DNA of 44,192 nt from contig CALIEI010000022.1 of NCBI GenBank assembly GCA_938022165.1, positions 1-44,192 on the forward strand, written 5' to 3'. Positions 16,547 through 24,651 of this stretch are shown in pieces (the first letter of the stretch is position 1; each line of letters begins with the position of its first letter). The notes under the pieces were generated by a model. It was not told where the DNA came from and ran no database searches. It was given only the letters and a program-made list of their open reading frames with translations. The translations under genes were made by a program, and so were the position numbers. This DNA is from an uncultured Saprospiraceae bacterium (GTDB taxonomy: Bacteria; Bacteroidota; Bacteroidia; Chitinophagales; Saprospiraceae).

Positions 16547-19393
16547 TTATTTCGGTTCGTATGTCCAGGTAATGTAGGCTAGTCTTCCAATTCTAGGTCC
16601 ACCAAATGTTTGAAAGTTTAAACTGTTCAATACATTTGAAGCACCTACTTTGATAACACTGCTTATCTTTGGAAATCCAATATTAAACTGCGCGTCAAGC
16701 ATATCATATGTCGGAATGAAGCCAGTAAATTGCGGTGATCCTTCAAAAATGAATCCTTCTATCCACTTATAGCTAATATTGAAAGCAAGATTTCGCAATC
16801 TCTTTTCTCCAAGATTTAAAGAAAGATCTCTACCGCCAAACCCTAAATTAAATTTATGCTCTGGGGTATTAAAGGCGGGAATAATAGGGTCATCTATATC
16901 TGCTTGATTCAGTTTATTCCAGGAGTAGTTACCATTCAATGAGAAATTGCTATTTAGATAATAGTTAAGCCCAATAGAGAATCCTTGCGTAGTAACTCGA
17001 TTTTCAGAGTTAGCGGCATATCTAAAGGCTTCTATTTCTCTTAGATTAATAATTCCACCATCAAGTGTGTAATCAAGATCAACTCCAATTTGGAATCCAA
17101 TAAAGTTGGTATAGATGCTATAGTAGTAACCAGCATCTACATACAATTTTTCAAATAAGGTAGTTCGATACCCGAATTCAAAAGTTTGTACTTCTTCAGG
17201 TCGAATAGGAGCAATATTAAAAGTATCTAATAGACTTGGATTCTGAGAATTGAAAAAATCTCTTGTAGACTCGACAGTAACTAAGTCTTGCACACCATTT
17301 AGATTTCCAGCTAAGGTAGCTCTACCGACATCCAAGAATAAAAATTGATCAGATAAAGTTGGGTTTCTTATCGCAGAAGAAAAAGAAGCTCTGAAAAAAT
17401 TATTCGGAGAAGGGGTGTACACTAAAGAAGCTGCTGGAGAAAATAAGACATCAAAATTTTCATTTTTATCCATTCGGATAGTCGCACTTGCCTTAAGCCT
17501 ATTGTTGTAAAACGATTTTTCTCCTCCGGCATAAACACCAAACTCTGAGTTTACTATTTGCACATCAGCAGTATCAGAAAAAATAGTGCCTTGTGAATCA
17601 GGTCTGTATTGTCTAAAGTTTGCGCCCACTTTGATATTGTCTATCCATAAAGGATTGAAAGTATATTCACCATGAATGTGATACAATGCTGAGTTATCAA
17701 AAAACTGTGTACCACCTTCATCTCTTAGCGTAGATGTAATCTGATCAAATTCATTTTGAAATCTTTCTGTACCTGGTTCAAAATAGGGTATAGCCTGAGA
17801 AGATCCTCTGACAACAGTGTCTGCGTATATTTGGGCAGCACTATGCCATTCAACCAAATTATCCGCATTGTCTATCAACCATTGGTCATAAGCATCTCGA
17901 TCAAACGAAGTAACAACGGCTCCAGTGTTTGGATCAAACTTTACATTTCCGAATTCATCCAAGCATATTTCTAGTTCAGGTCTTCCAGATTCGGTGATTT
18001 CTGGTCCAACTACGTTAACCCAGTAGAAGTTATAATCTTCAGACCATTCGACATCGTCTTTTGCATTTTCTTGCAGTTGCAAAGCAGTGAAAAATGGATC
18101 ATAGGAATCACCAGCAGTTGTTCTAGTTGTATAGGCTCTTAAGAAATACTTGTTCCTCTTTTTTAACTCCAATCTATTTTGTAAAAAAGTAATTCCATTC
18201 AAACTAAAGCGATTATCTCCTTGATAAACCGTTGTTCCAGAACCAAAGCTGTTGGCGAAAATAAGCTCTGGAGAATCTACTCCTTGACTTGGCTTAAGTC
18301 GGTAGTGGAAATTTGCATTTGCTTTGAAATTTCTGGTATCATAATTTAACAATTCTTCTTCTCTATATCCAGTGCGATAAAATTCACCCAAGTCGCTCAA
18401 GCTATTACTAATAGGTTGATCAGAAAAATCATTAGAGGTATTAAATTCATCTCCATAAATATTTACGGCATCAAATCTACCTGGATTGCTCGCAGGAACA
18501 TTCGAGTCATCAATAGGATCGAAGTTTGTTGCTTCCCAATCATCCGCTCGCAAGTATTCGAAGTTTAGCTTATATGCGAAGACATCATTCCCGTCCTTAT
18601 TTTGTGTTTTTTGTGCCCAGCGAATTGCAGCTTGAGCAAGGTTTCTTTCTCCAGCTTTAACAAAAGCAGAAAGGCCATCGCTAAAGAATGGATCCTTAGT
18701 TTCTAAACTAATAACCCCATTAAAGGCATTCGGACCATAAAAAGCAGAACTCGCACCTACGATGAGTTCAACCTTGTTGATATCTAGCTCTGAAGAACCT
18801 AGGAAATTACCGAGTGAAAAATTTAAACCAGGTGCTTGGTTATCTACACCATCAATAGTCTGTAAAGACCTGACTGGACTTGTACTATTGAATCCTCTAG
18901 TATTGACCACCTTGAATCCTAAACTCGCAGCAGTTAAGTCAACACCTTTTAAAGATCCTAGACCATCATAAAAGTTTGAAGCGGGGGTTTCTTTAATGGC
19001 TATAATGTCAAGTGCTTCCACTGTGAGCGGACTTTCTTTCTGTTTATCAGAGATTCTTGATCCAGTGACTTCAACCACATCAATGACTTCAACATCTTCA
19101 TCTAAGTTGATTTTGAGTCTTTTATTTTGGTCTACAACAATTTCTACGGTTTTATATCCTATATAAGAGACCTCAAGAGTAATAGGGTAGGTTTGATCAG
19201 TTTGGAACTCAAAAGAGCCATCCCAATCACTTGTTGTACCTTCAGTCAAGCCTTTGATCAAAACATTCGCACCAATAATAGGGTCATTGTTGATCACATC
19301 GAATACTTCTCCTCGAATCGTAGTTTGTGAATAAGCAGTCCCAAAAAACAGAACAGCAAGTACCACAAGTAAGTGTTTATTGAAGGGTGGCAT
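16547..19393 (-). CDS. TonB-dependent outer-membrane receptor with carboxypeptidase-like N-terminal domain
   Basis: The 948-residue protein has a signal peptide to about residue 22 (MPPFNKHLLVVLAVLFFGTAYSQ). A CarboxypepD_reg-like domain follows (TTIRGEVFDVINNDPIIGANVLIKG...GTTSDWDGSFEF, about 23-105). The plug domain is at about 115-230 (NTRGFNSTSPVRSLQTIDGVDNQAPG, VELIVGASSAFYGPNAFNGVISLETKDPF), and a 22-strand-type barrel makes up the rest. No SusD partner is adjacent, so it is not a classic Sus pair. The downstream T9SS hydrolase-fold protein is its only operon partner. Substrate is unknown. The C-terminus ends in an aromatic-rich strand (YITWTYEPK). Confidence 0.92.
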   Translation of the reverse strand: MPPFNKHLLVVLAVLFFGTAYSQTTIRGEVFDVINNDPIIGANVLIKGLTEGTTSDWDGSFEFQTDQTYPITLEVSYIGYKTVEIVVDQNKRLKINLDEDVEVIDVVEVTGSRISDKQKESPLTVEALDIIAIKETPASNFYDGLGSLKGVDLTAASLGFKVVNTRGFNSTSPVRSLQTIDGVDNQAPGLNFSLGNFLGSSELDINKVELIVGASSAFYGPNAFNGVISLETKDPFFSDGLSAFVKAGERNLAQAAIRWAQKTQNKDGNDVFAYKLNFEYLRADDWEATNFDPIDDSNVPASNPGRFDAVNIYGDEFNTSNDFSDQPISNSLSDLGEFYRTGYREEELLNYDTRNFKANANFHYRLKPSQGVDSPELIFANSFGSGTTVYQGDNRFSLNGITFLQNRLELKKRNKYFLRAYTTRTTAGDSYDPFFTALQLQENAKDDVEWSEDYNFYWVNVVGPEITESGRPELEICLDEFGNVKFDPNTGAVVTSFDRDAYDQWLIDNADNLVEWHSAAQIYADTVVRGSSQAIPYFEPGTERFQNEFDQITSTLRDEGGTQFFDNSALYHIHGEYTFNPLWIDNIKVGANFRQYRPDSQGTIFSDTADVQIVNSEFGVYAGGEKSFYNNRLKASATIRMDKNENFDVLFSPAASLVYTPSPNNFFRASFSSAIRNPTLSDQFLFLDVGRATLAGNLNGVQDLVTVESTRDFFNSQNPSLLDTFNIAPIRPEEVQTFEFGYRTTLFEKLYVDAGYYYSIYTNFIGFQIGVDLDYTLDGGIINLREIEAFRYAANSENRVTTQGFSIGLNYYLNSNFSLNGNYSWNKLNQADIDDPIIPAFNTPEHKFNLGFGGRDLSLNLGEKRLRNLAFNISYKWIEGFIFEGSPQFTGFIPTYDMLDAQFNIGFPKISSVIKVGASNVLNSLNFQTFGGPRIGRLAYITWTYEPK

Positions 19394-19498
19394 ATATTAT
19401 TATAAAGTTATCTATAAGTTTCTACATGGTAAAATAGAAAATAATCTTTATATGTAATCTGTTTTAACAGTATTATTTTGCGAAAATTCGCTCTAGGA

Positions 19499-19525
19499 CA
19501 AAAGTAGGTCTAAAACAATGACCTA
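19499..19525 (-). promoter_or_regulatory. Candidate promoter with overlapping palindrome for the TonB-dependent receptor operon
   Basis: On the minus strand TACTTTTG (19506 to 19499) matches the -7 consensus TAnnTTTG, about 105 bp before the receptor start. It overlaps an inverted repeat TAGGTC/GACCTA (19505-19510 and 19520-19525) with a 9-base spacer, suitably placed for a regulator to block polymerase. No clear -33 element is seen. Confidence 0.4.
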
Positions 19526-19554
19526 AAGCGACTTTTTAGCTGATTCCCACCCTT

Positions 19555-20694
19555 TTAGAAAGGTACATTACTGAGAACTTCTAAGTCATAGCCGATTAAG
19601 CCTACTCGTCGTTTTGGATTATTGGTGAGCAAATTTATCTTTCTCACGTTCATCTCTCTTAGAATTTGAGCACCAACACCAAAATCTCTTTGATCCATAT
19701 CCTTGTCTATGGCACGATCTTCATCACCAAACAATGTGCTAAGATTATCAATACTAGATTGGTGACGCATGTAGACTATTAAGCCAGCACCTTTGTCCTC
19801 TATCTTGTGAAGGGCGTCTTGTAGACTTGATTTCTGACCACTTTTTAAGAATCCCAATACATCGTCTGCGTCATTTTGAGAATGTACTCTTACCAATACA
19901 GGGTCATTGACTGACCATGAGCCAACTTTTATGGCAAGATGAGTTTTGTCATTAGTCAATTGGGTGAAAGAAGTAATCTCATAAGTTTTACCATTGTTCT
20001 GGATTATCTTCCTTTGTTCCTTTTTGATGAGCTTTTCTCTTTGTAGTCTATAGGCAATTAAGTCCTTTATACTGACTAATTTGAGATCTAGTTTTTTAGC
20101 TAAGTCAAACAGTTGAGGCAGTCTAGCCATGGTGCCGTCTTCATTCAAAATCTCAACTACTACACCAGCAGGCTTGAATCCAGCTAGCCTTGCAAGGTCA
20201 ACAGCTGCTTCGGTATGTCCACTTCTACGCAGTACTCCGCCTTCTTTAGCTCTTAATGGAAATATATGACCAGGTCTAGAAAAATCTGAAGCTACAGTTT
20301 CTTCTTCAACCATTGCGTTAATAGTAGTAGCTCTATCATATGATGAGATTCCAGTAGTACAGCCTTTATGTTTGTAATCTATTGAGATGGTAAAAGCTGT
20401 TTCATGCAAATCCGAATTGTTAGGCACCATCATTTGAAGATCAAGTTTATTGGCCCTTTGATCTGTGATGGGAACGCAGATAAGACCTCTAGCGTGGGTC
20501 GCCATGAAGTTTATTATTTCTGGCGTTACACATTCCGCAGCACAAATAAAATCTCCTTCATTTTCTCTATCCTCATCGTCAACTACTATAACTACTTTAC
20601 CAGCAGCTATATCTGCAATAGCTTCTTCGATGGTATTTAATTGATCCAAATTATGCTCTTTTTGTGGGTTCCCAGATATTACTTTCGATTCCAT
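19555..20694 (-). CDS. ribB: 3,4-dihydroxy-2-butanone 4-phosphate synthase with degenerate GTP cyclohydrolase II domain
   Basis: The 379-residue fusion has an intact DHBP synthase domain (about 20-225): VVIVVDDEDRENEGDFICAAE, HARGLICVPI, HETAFTISID, TGISSYDRATTI, RPGHIFPLRAKEGGVLRRSGHTEAAVDLARLAG. It makes the four-carbon riboflavin precursor from ribulose 5-phosphate. The C-terminal part is GTP cyclohydrolase II-like (LVRVHSQNDADDVLGFL, FGVGAQILREMNVRKINLLTNNPKR) but the three zinc cysteines and the catalytic arginine loop are missing, so this half should not hydrolyse GTP. A separate RibA is therefore expected elsewhere. The gene overlaps the 3' end of the upstream glycosyltransferase gene by 44 bp. 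Confidence 0.92.
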   Translation of the reverse strand: MESKVISGNPQKEHNLDQLNTIEEAIADIAAGKVVIVVDDEDRENEGDFICAAECVTPEIINFMATHARGLICVPITDQRANKLDLQMMVPNNSDLHETAFTISIDYKHKGCTTGISSYDRATTINAMVEEETVASDFSRPGHIFPLRAKEGGVLRRSGHTEAAVDLARLAGFKPAGVVVEILNEDGTMARLPQLFDLAKKLDLKLVSIKDLIAYRLQREKLIKKEQRKIIQNNGKTYEITSFTQLTNDKTHLAIKVGSWSVNDPVLVRVHSQNDADDVLGFLKSGQKSSLQDALHKIEDKGAGLIVYMRHQSSIDNLSTLFGDEDRAIDKDMDQRDFGVGAQILREMNVRKINLLTNNPKRRVGLIGYDLEVLSNVPF

Positions 20695-21838
20695 ATATAT
20701 AGTCTTTAAAGCCTAGTAACAAAGCCAAATTCATATAGTTGAAATAGCTGATACTCCGCAAAGCTAAAATGTTTATGCCTAAAAAGGAACTTATTCGGTC
20801 TAGTAATGGAATTGCAAAATACCATAAGATTTGCCCTAGTAATAGAATTTGCATTAAATCGCTGCCTTTTAGAGCTAAGATTCCGCTTAAAACTAAAGCA
20901 ACTATCATTAATAGAGGACCTATGTACCTAATCGCTTTGTGACTAAAAAACACAAACCCTAAGGATGAAAAGGGGAGTAGATATTTTTTATAAACCATCA
21001 TGTTTTGAAAATTGCCACTTCCCATCCTTCGTTTTCGTTTGAATTCTTCTGGAAAAGTGGAAAGAATTTTTCCATCGCATATCGCTTCTAGATCACTGAT
21101 GGCTTTATAATCAAGTGTCATGGCATGCATCGTAAGATAAAAGTCATCTACTCTGAAATGACCGGGGATAGGCTTAAAGCAAACCGAACGCAAAGAAAAG
21201 CAGCCACCAAAAGTGCCCATTAATTTACCGAAAATTTGGCCTTCTTTAAACTTAAGTTTTGATTCTTGATTTAAATAGATGGATTCAGATTTAGAAACAT
21301 TTTTATGTTCATTCACGATGTTGTGGATCTGCGTGTCAACCACTCCAATTTTCGGATTTTTAAAATGTCTAGAAAGCTTAGTTATAGTGTCACTGCGAAA
21401 CATTACATCGGCATCTGTCAGAATGTATATGTCATCTGATGAGACCTTATGTTCTGATTGAATATATTGATGGAGTGTATTGATGGTTCCTATTTTTCCA
21501 GACCTTTCTTCCATGATTTTAAAGTGAATGGGGTATTTACTTTTTTTCATATAAAGCTGCACCAATTCATTTGTTGCATCTGTAGAATGGTCAGATCCTA
21601 TGTAGATAAATACTTTGTCAATAGGGTAGTTACTGCTATTTATAGAATTAAGTTTTTCTTCTATGACAAGCTCTTCGTTATGTGCTGCAAGCAGGATAAA
21701 TACTTTTCTATTATTGTCGTCCTCGGGAGTTGGGACATTAGCAGAGAATCGAAAAATTACATCGACCAATATTGGATAGAGGATATAACTATAGATTAAG
21801 AGAGAAATACAAAGCCAAAATAGAATATGTGCTATCAT
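20651..21838 (-). CDS. Membrane glycosyltransferase, family 2
   Basis: The 395-residue protein has an N-terminal membrane helix (ILFWLCISLLIYSYILYPILV), then a GT-A domain: VFILLAAHNEELVIEEKLNSI, IYIGSDHSTDATNE, ILTDADVMF with the DAD metal-binding motif, and RRMGSGNFQNMM in place of the QxxRW motif. Three or four C-terminal membrane helices follow (about 295-375). It resembles processive or lipid-linked beta-glycosyltransferases of cell-surface polysaccharide synthesis; sugar and acceptor are unknown. It starts 26 bp after the family 4 glycosyltransferase and its end overlaps ribB, so all three are likely in one transcript. Confidence 0.88.
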   Translation of the reverse strand: MIAHILFWLCISLLIYSYILYPILVDVIFRFSANVPTPEDDNNRKVFILLAAHNEELVIEEKLNSINSSNYPIDKVFIYIGSDHSTDATNELVQLYMKKSKYPIHFKIMEERSGKIGTINTLHQYIQSEHKVSSDDIYILTDADVMFRSDTITKLSRHFKNPKIGVVDTQIHNIVNEHKNVSKSESIYLNQESKLKFKEGQIFGKLMGTFGGCFSLRSVCFKPIPGHFRVDDFYLTMHAMTLDYKAISDLEAICDGKILSTFPEEFKRKRRMGSGNFQNMMVYKKYLLPFSSLGFVFFSHKAIRYIGPLLMIVALVLSGILALKGSDLMQILLLGQILWYFAIPLLDRISSFLGINILALRSISYFNYMNLALLLGFKDYIYGIESNIWEPTKRA

Positions 21839-21863
21839 TTATCATTTGTCATGATAAACGAAA

Positions 21864-23105
21864 TTAAGAAGCATAAGCTAGATTCTCAGGAATATTAGCA
21901 CCTTTTTGAATGAATTTCTGATATTCTTCCATTAGACTTTTAGCAGTCTTAAGGTTGTCATACTCTGAAAAAACTAAATTTTGAGCATTTTTACCCATAT
22001 TTGATAAAGATCCGTTGCTTCGGTAGCAGTAATCTAAGGCTTCTATGAACTCTTGTGCCGTATCTGCTACAAGTACATGTTCTTTATGCTTAGCGTTGAT
22101 GCCTTCAAGACCCAATTGAGTAGTAAGCACAACCTTACCTAGAGCCATTCCTTCAAGAATTTTAGCTCTCATCCCAGATCCTGAAAGCAAAGGCACTATC
22201 ATCACAGTATGACGGTTGATAAACTTCTTAGCGTCGTTTACTTCTCCGTATACCTTTACATTTTTATACTTAGCATTGATAAGTGTAGCGGGTGTGTTCC
22301 TTCCAGCTACATGCAATTTTAAATTTGGATACTTGGCTAGCAAGTTATCCCAAACATTATCTAGAAACCACTTAAGGCCTTCTAGATTCGGCATCCAGTC
22401 TAAGGATCCAATAAATGAAAGTGAGATTTCCTTTTTGTAACTTCTATTGTCTGCTTTATATGCTGTATTGTCAAGGCCTATAGGCGTAACTAAGCCCGCT
22501 TTGTTGTACCCAAGTTTTCTAAAGGTATCTAAGTCCTTTTGAGAAATCGCAATCATCAGATCGTAATTACTGAGTTGCTTGATCTCGTATTTCTTAAGCT
22601 TGTTGGTAAGGTATTTAAGGTATAATTTTTTGTGTAGCGGTGTTGTGTTTTGAGCAACTCTAGACCAAATTTCATGTTCTACATTGTGGGCACGCATAGC
22701 GATCATCGCCTTAGAGTATTTCCTAATAATAGGAATATAGGGTGCCATGTACAGCGTTTCTAACTGTACTACATCAAAGGTGTTTTCCTTCAATATTTTG
22801 ATCAACTGATCTGTGAAATCTGGGCAAATGAATCTTGATATATGATATGATTCACTAGAAAATAGATTTAAAAATGCATCTTTCGCATTTATGGTATTAT
22901 CTAGTTCTGTATATACTGCTTGTTTGAAGTGCTTGAAAGAACCATTTACACTACTTACATCACAAAAGTGCTTGGTGGTATTCATTGCTAAAAGAGAAAC
23001 TTCACAACCCAATTCGTGTAATGATTTTGAAAGGCTCATTACAGCAATCGATTCGCCGTCTTTTAAAGGATAAGGGAACTTCTTACAGAGTTGAAGTAAT
23101 CTCAT
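21864..23105 (-). CDS. Glycosyltransferase, family 4 (GT-B fold)
   Basis: The 413-residue protein has a GT-B layout. The N-domain opens MRLLQLCKKFPYPLKDGESIAVMSLSKSLHELG and contains DVVQLETLYMAPYIP and RAHNVEHEIWSRVA. The C-domain has SFIGSLDWMPNLEGLKWFLDNVW, LHVAGRN and the nucleotide-sugar site VPLLSGSGMRAKILEGMALGKVVLTTQLGLEGI. This last pattern is typical of the Glyco_trans_1_4 subgroup seen in exopolysaccharide clusters. No signal or membrane helix is evident, so it acts on the cytoplasmic side. It is the first gene of the GT-GT-ribB unit. Confidence 0.9.
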   Translation of the reverse strand: MRLLQLCKKFPYPLKDGESIAVMSLSKSLHELGCEVSLLAMNTTKHFCDVSSVNGSFKHFKQAVYTELDNTINAKDAFLNLFSSESYHISRFICPDFTDQLIKILKENTFDVVQLETLYMAPYIPIIRKYSKAMIAMRAHNVEHEIWSRVAQNTTPLHKKLYLKYLTNKLKKYEIKQLSNYDLMIAISQKDLDTFRKLGYNKAGLVTPIGLDNTAYKADNRSYKKEISLSFIGSLDWMPNLEGLKWFLDNVWDNLLAKYPNLKLHVAGRNTPATLINAKYKNVKVYGEVNDAKKFINRHTVMIVPLLSGSGMRAKILEGMALGKVVLTTQLGLEGINAKHKEHVLVADTAQEFIEALDYCYRSNGSLSNMGKNAQNLVFSEYDNLKTAKSLMEEYQKFIQKGANIPENLAYAS

Positions 23106-23298
23106 ATAGTATATTGTTTAAATACATAAAGCTTTAACAAAGGGGTAAGACCAAGGTCTTAAAAATGTGTTTAAATTTGTAAGTGTAAAGTTTGATGTAT
23201 AAGCTTTCTATTTGAACGTTAAACAATAACTATATGCGTACTCTATAGACACAAATTTAGTTTTTTTTATATCATATTCACACTTAGATGATAAAATA

Positions 23299-23676
23299 TT
23301 AACTATTTACGATGATTTCTTCTTTGGCCTCTTCCCATGCTGGAGATACGATGCATAAAAAAGTTAATTTTTGATCACCTGTATTTTCAACATATTGAGT
23401 TTTTCCACTCATTATCAGAATACTATCACCGCTTTTAACACTAAGTCGTTCACCTTCCACATGCACAATAGCTTGTCCTTCAATGATATAATAAAGTTCC
23501 TCATTTTGCAATACATGAGGTAGGCTTGATGCTCCTTGTTCAATACTACCCCAAGCAAAACTATAGGGTAGAGAAATATTATCGTTCTTTGGATGAATTA
23601 TTTCTTTAATATGAGTCGCATCTCCTGCTTTAAATCCCTCTACGTCATTTCTTCTTTTGAAAATAAAATTGTTCAT
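23299..23676 (-). CDS. Small cupin-fold protein
   Basis: The 125-residue single-domain cupin contains YSFAWGSIEQGASSLPHVLQNEELYYIIEGQAIVHVEGE (motif 1, with His and two Glu available for metal) and GDSILIMSGKTQYVENTGDQKLTFLCIVSPAW (motif 2, where the usual His is replaced by Gln). Cupins of this size bind small molecules or metals; function is unknown. It is flanked by intergenic repeats and has no operon partner. Confidence 0.8.
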   Translation of the reverse strand: MNNFIFKRRNDVEGFKAGDATHIKEIIHPKNDNISLPYSFAWGSIEQGASSLPHVLQNEELYYIIEGQAIVHVEGERLSVKSGDSILIMSGKTQYVENTGDQKLTFLCIVSPAWEEAKEEIIVNS

Positions 23677-23769
23677 GATTCTTCTTTTTAAAAACGATTA
23701 CCAAACCGTATATGATATTTTATAATTTTAGTTTTTATGCCAAGTAGTTTGCAAAAGTTTAAACTAAGG

Positions 23770-23930
23770 TTCTATCGGCGTGCCGTATAGGCTAAGCCCT
23801 GCAAGCAGAGCGCGTAGAGATTAGCGGTGGCAGCGGCATCGCTAATTTTATGACTGCAAAGGAATAAAATAAGCGATATAGCGAACGACGCGACCACGCC
23901 CTTAGGCTGTGGGAATCCCCAAATATATAG
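23770..23930 (+). repeat. GC-richer dispersed intergenic repeat, locus B, with 13-bp hairpin
   Basis: Reads GGCGTGCCGTATAGGCTAAG, CCCTGCAAG, GAGCGCGTAGAG, TTAGCGGTGGCAGCG, then a stem ATCGCTAATTTTA/TAAAATAAGCGAT (23838-23850 with 23865-23877, one mismatch), then TAGCGAACGACGCG. Outer bases GGCGTG (23777-23782) and CACGCC (23895-23900) can pair. Its first 60 bp align with the minus-strand reading of the locus at 29880-30130. Confidence 0.65.
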
Positions 23931-23991
23931 AAATCAAAATACATATATCGGCTAGGCAGAAGCCATTAAAAAAATGATTAATTTGCATGCG

Positions 23992-24648
23992 ATGATTGAA
24001 GTAAAAGAAATTAAAAAAGCATACGGACAACTTGAGGTATTAAAGGGGGTAGACTTGCGGGTGGAAGAAAAGGAGATAGTCGCAATAGTCGGAAAATCTG
24101 GTGCCGGCAAAAGTACACTGCTCCATATCATGGGTGCACTGGATAGGCCTGATAGTGGAACACTGCGACTGGATGGTCAAGGTATAACGGATATGGGTAA
24201 GAAAGAACTTGCTAGATTCAGAAATGAAAGAATTGGATTCATATTTCAATTCCATCATTTATTGCCAGAGTTTACGGCACTGGAAAATGTATGCATACCA
24301 GGATACATAAAAAATACACCAAAGGGAAAAGTACATGATAAAGCTAAATATTTGCTGGACTATCTCGGTCTGAGTGATCGACTAGATCACAAGCCCAATC
24401 AAATGTCAGGAGGAGAGCAGCAAAGAGTCGCTGTAGCTAGGGCACTCGTCAATGATCCCAAAGTAGTTTTTGCTGACGAGCCTAGTGGTAATCTAGATTC
24501 TGCTACCTCTAAAGAATTACACAGCTTATTGTTCGAACTGAGAAAGGACTTTGGACAAACTTTTGTTATCGTTACCCATAATGAAGAGCTCGCTAAAATG
24601 AGTGATCGCAGACTCGTCATGGTAGACGGCAAGATCGTGGGTCAATAG
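23992..24648 (+). CDS. lolD: LolD-like ABC transporter ATP-binding protein
   Basis: From ATG 23992 (218 residues; an ATG 18 bp upstream adds six residues and cannot be excluded). It opens MIEVKEIKKAYGQLEVLKGV and has Walker A GKSGAGKST, Q-loop IFQFHHLLPEFTALENV, signature MSGGEQQRVAVARAL, Walker B VVFADEPSGNLD and H-loop FVIVTHNEELA. This is the MacB/LolD/FtsE class. HHLLPEFTALENV is typical of LolD, which powers release of outer-membrane lipoproteins from the inner membrane with LolC/E-type permeases. No permease gene is adjacent, so the exact partner is not established. Confidence 0.85.
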   Translation: MIEVKEIKKAYGQLEVLKGVDLRVEEKEIVAIVGKSGAGKSTLLHIMGALDRPDSGTLRLDGQGITDMGKKELARFRNERIGFIFQFHHLLPEFTALENVCIPGYIKNTPKGKVHDKAKYLLDYLGLSDRLDHKPNQMSGGEQQRVAVARALVNDPKVVFADEPSGNLDSATSKELHSLLFELRKDFGQTFVIVTHNEELAKMSDRRLVMVDGKIVGQ

Positions 24649-24651
24649 TTT

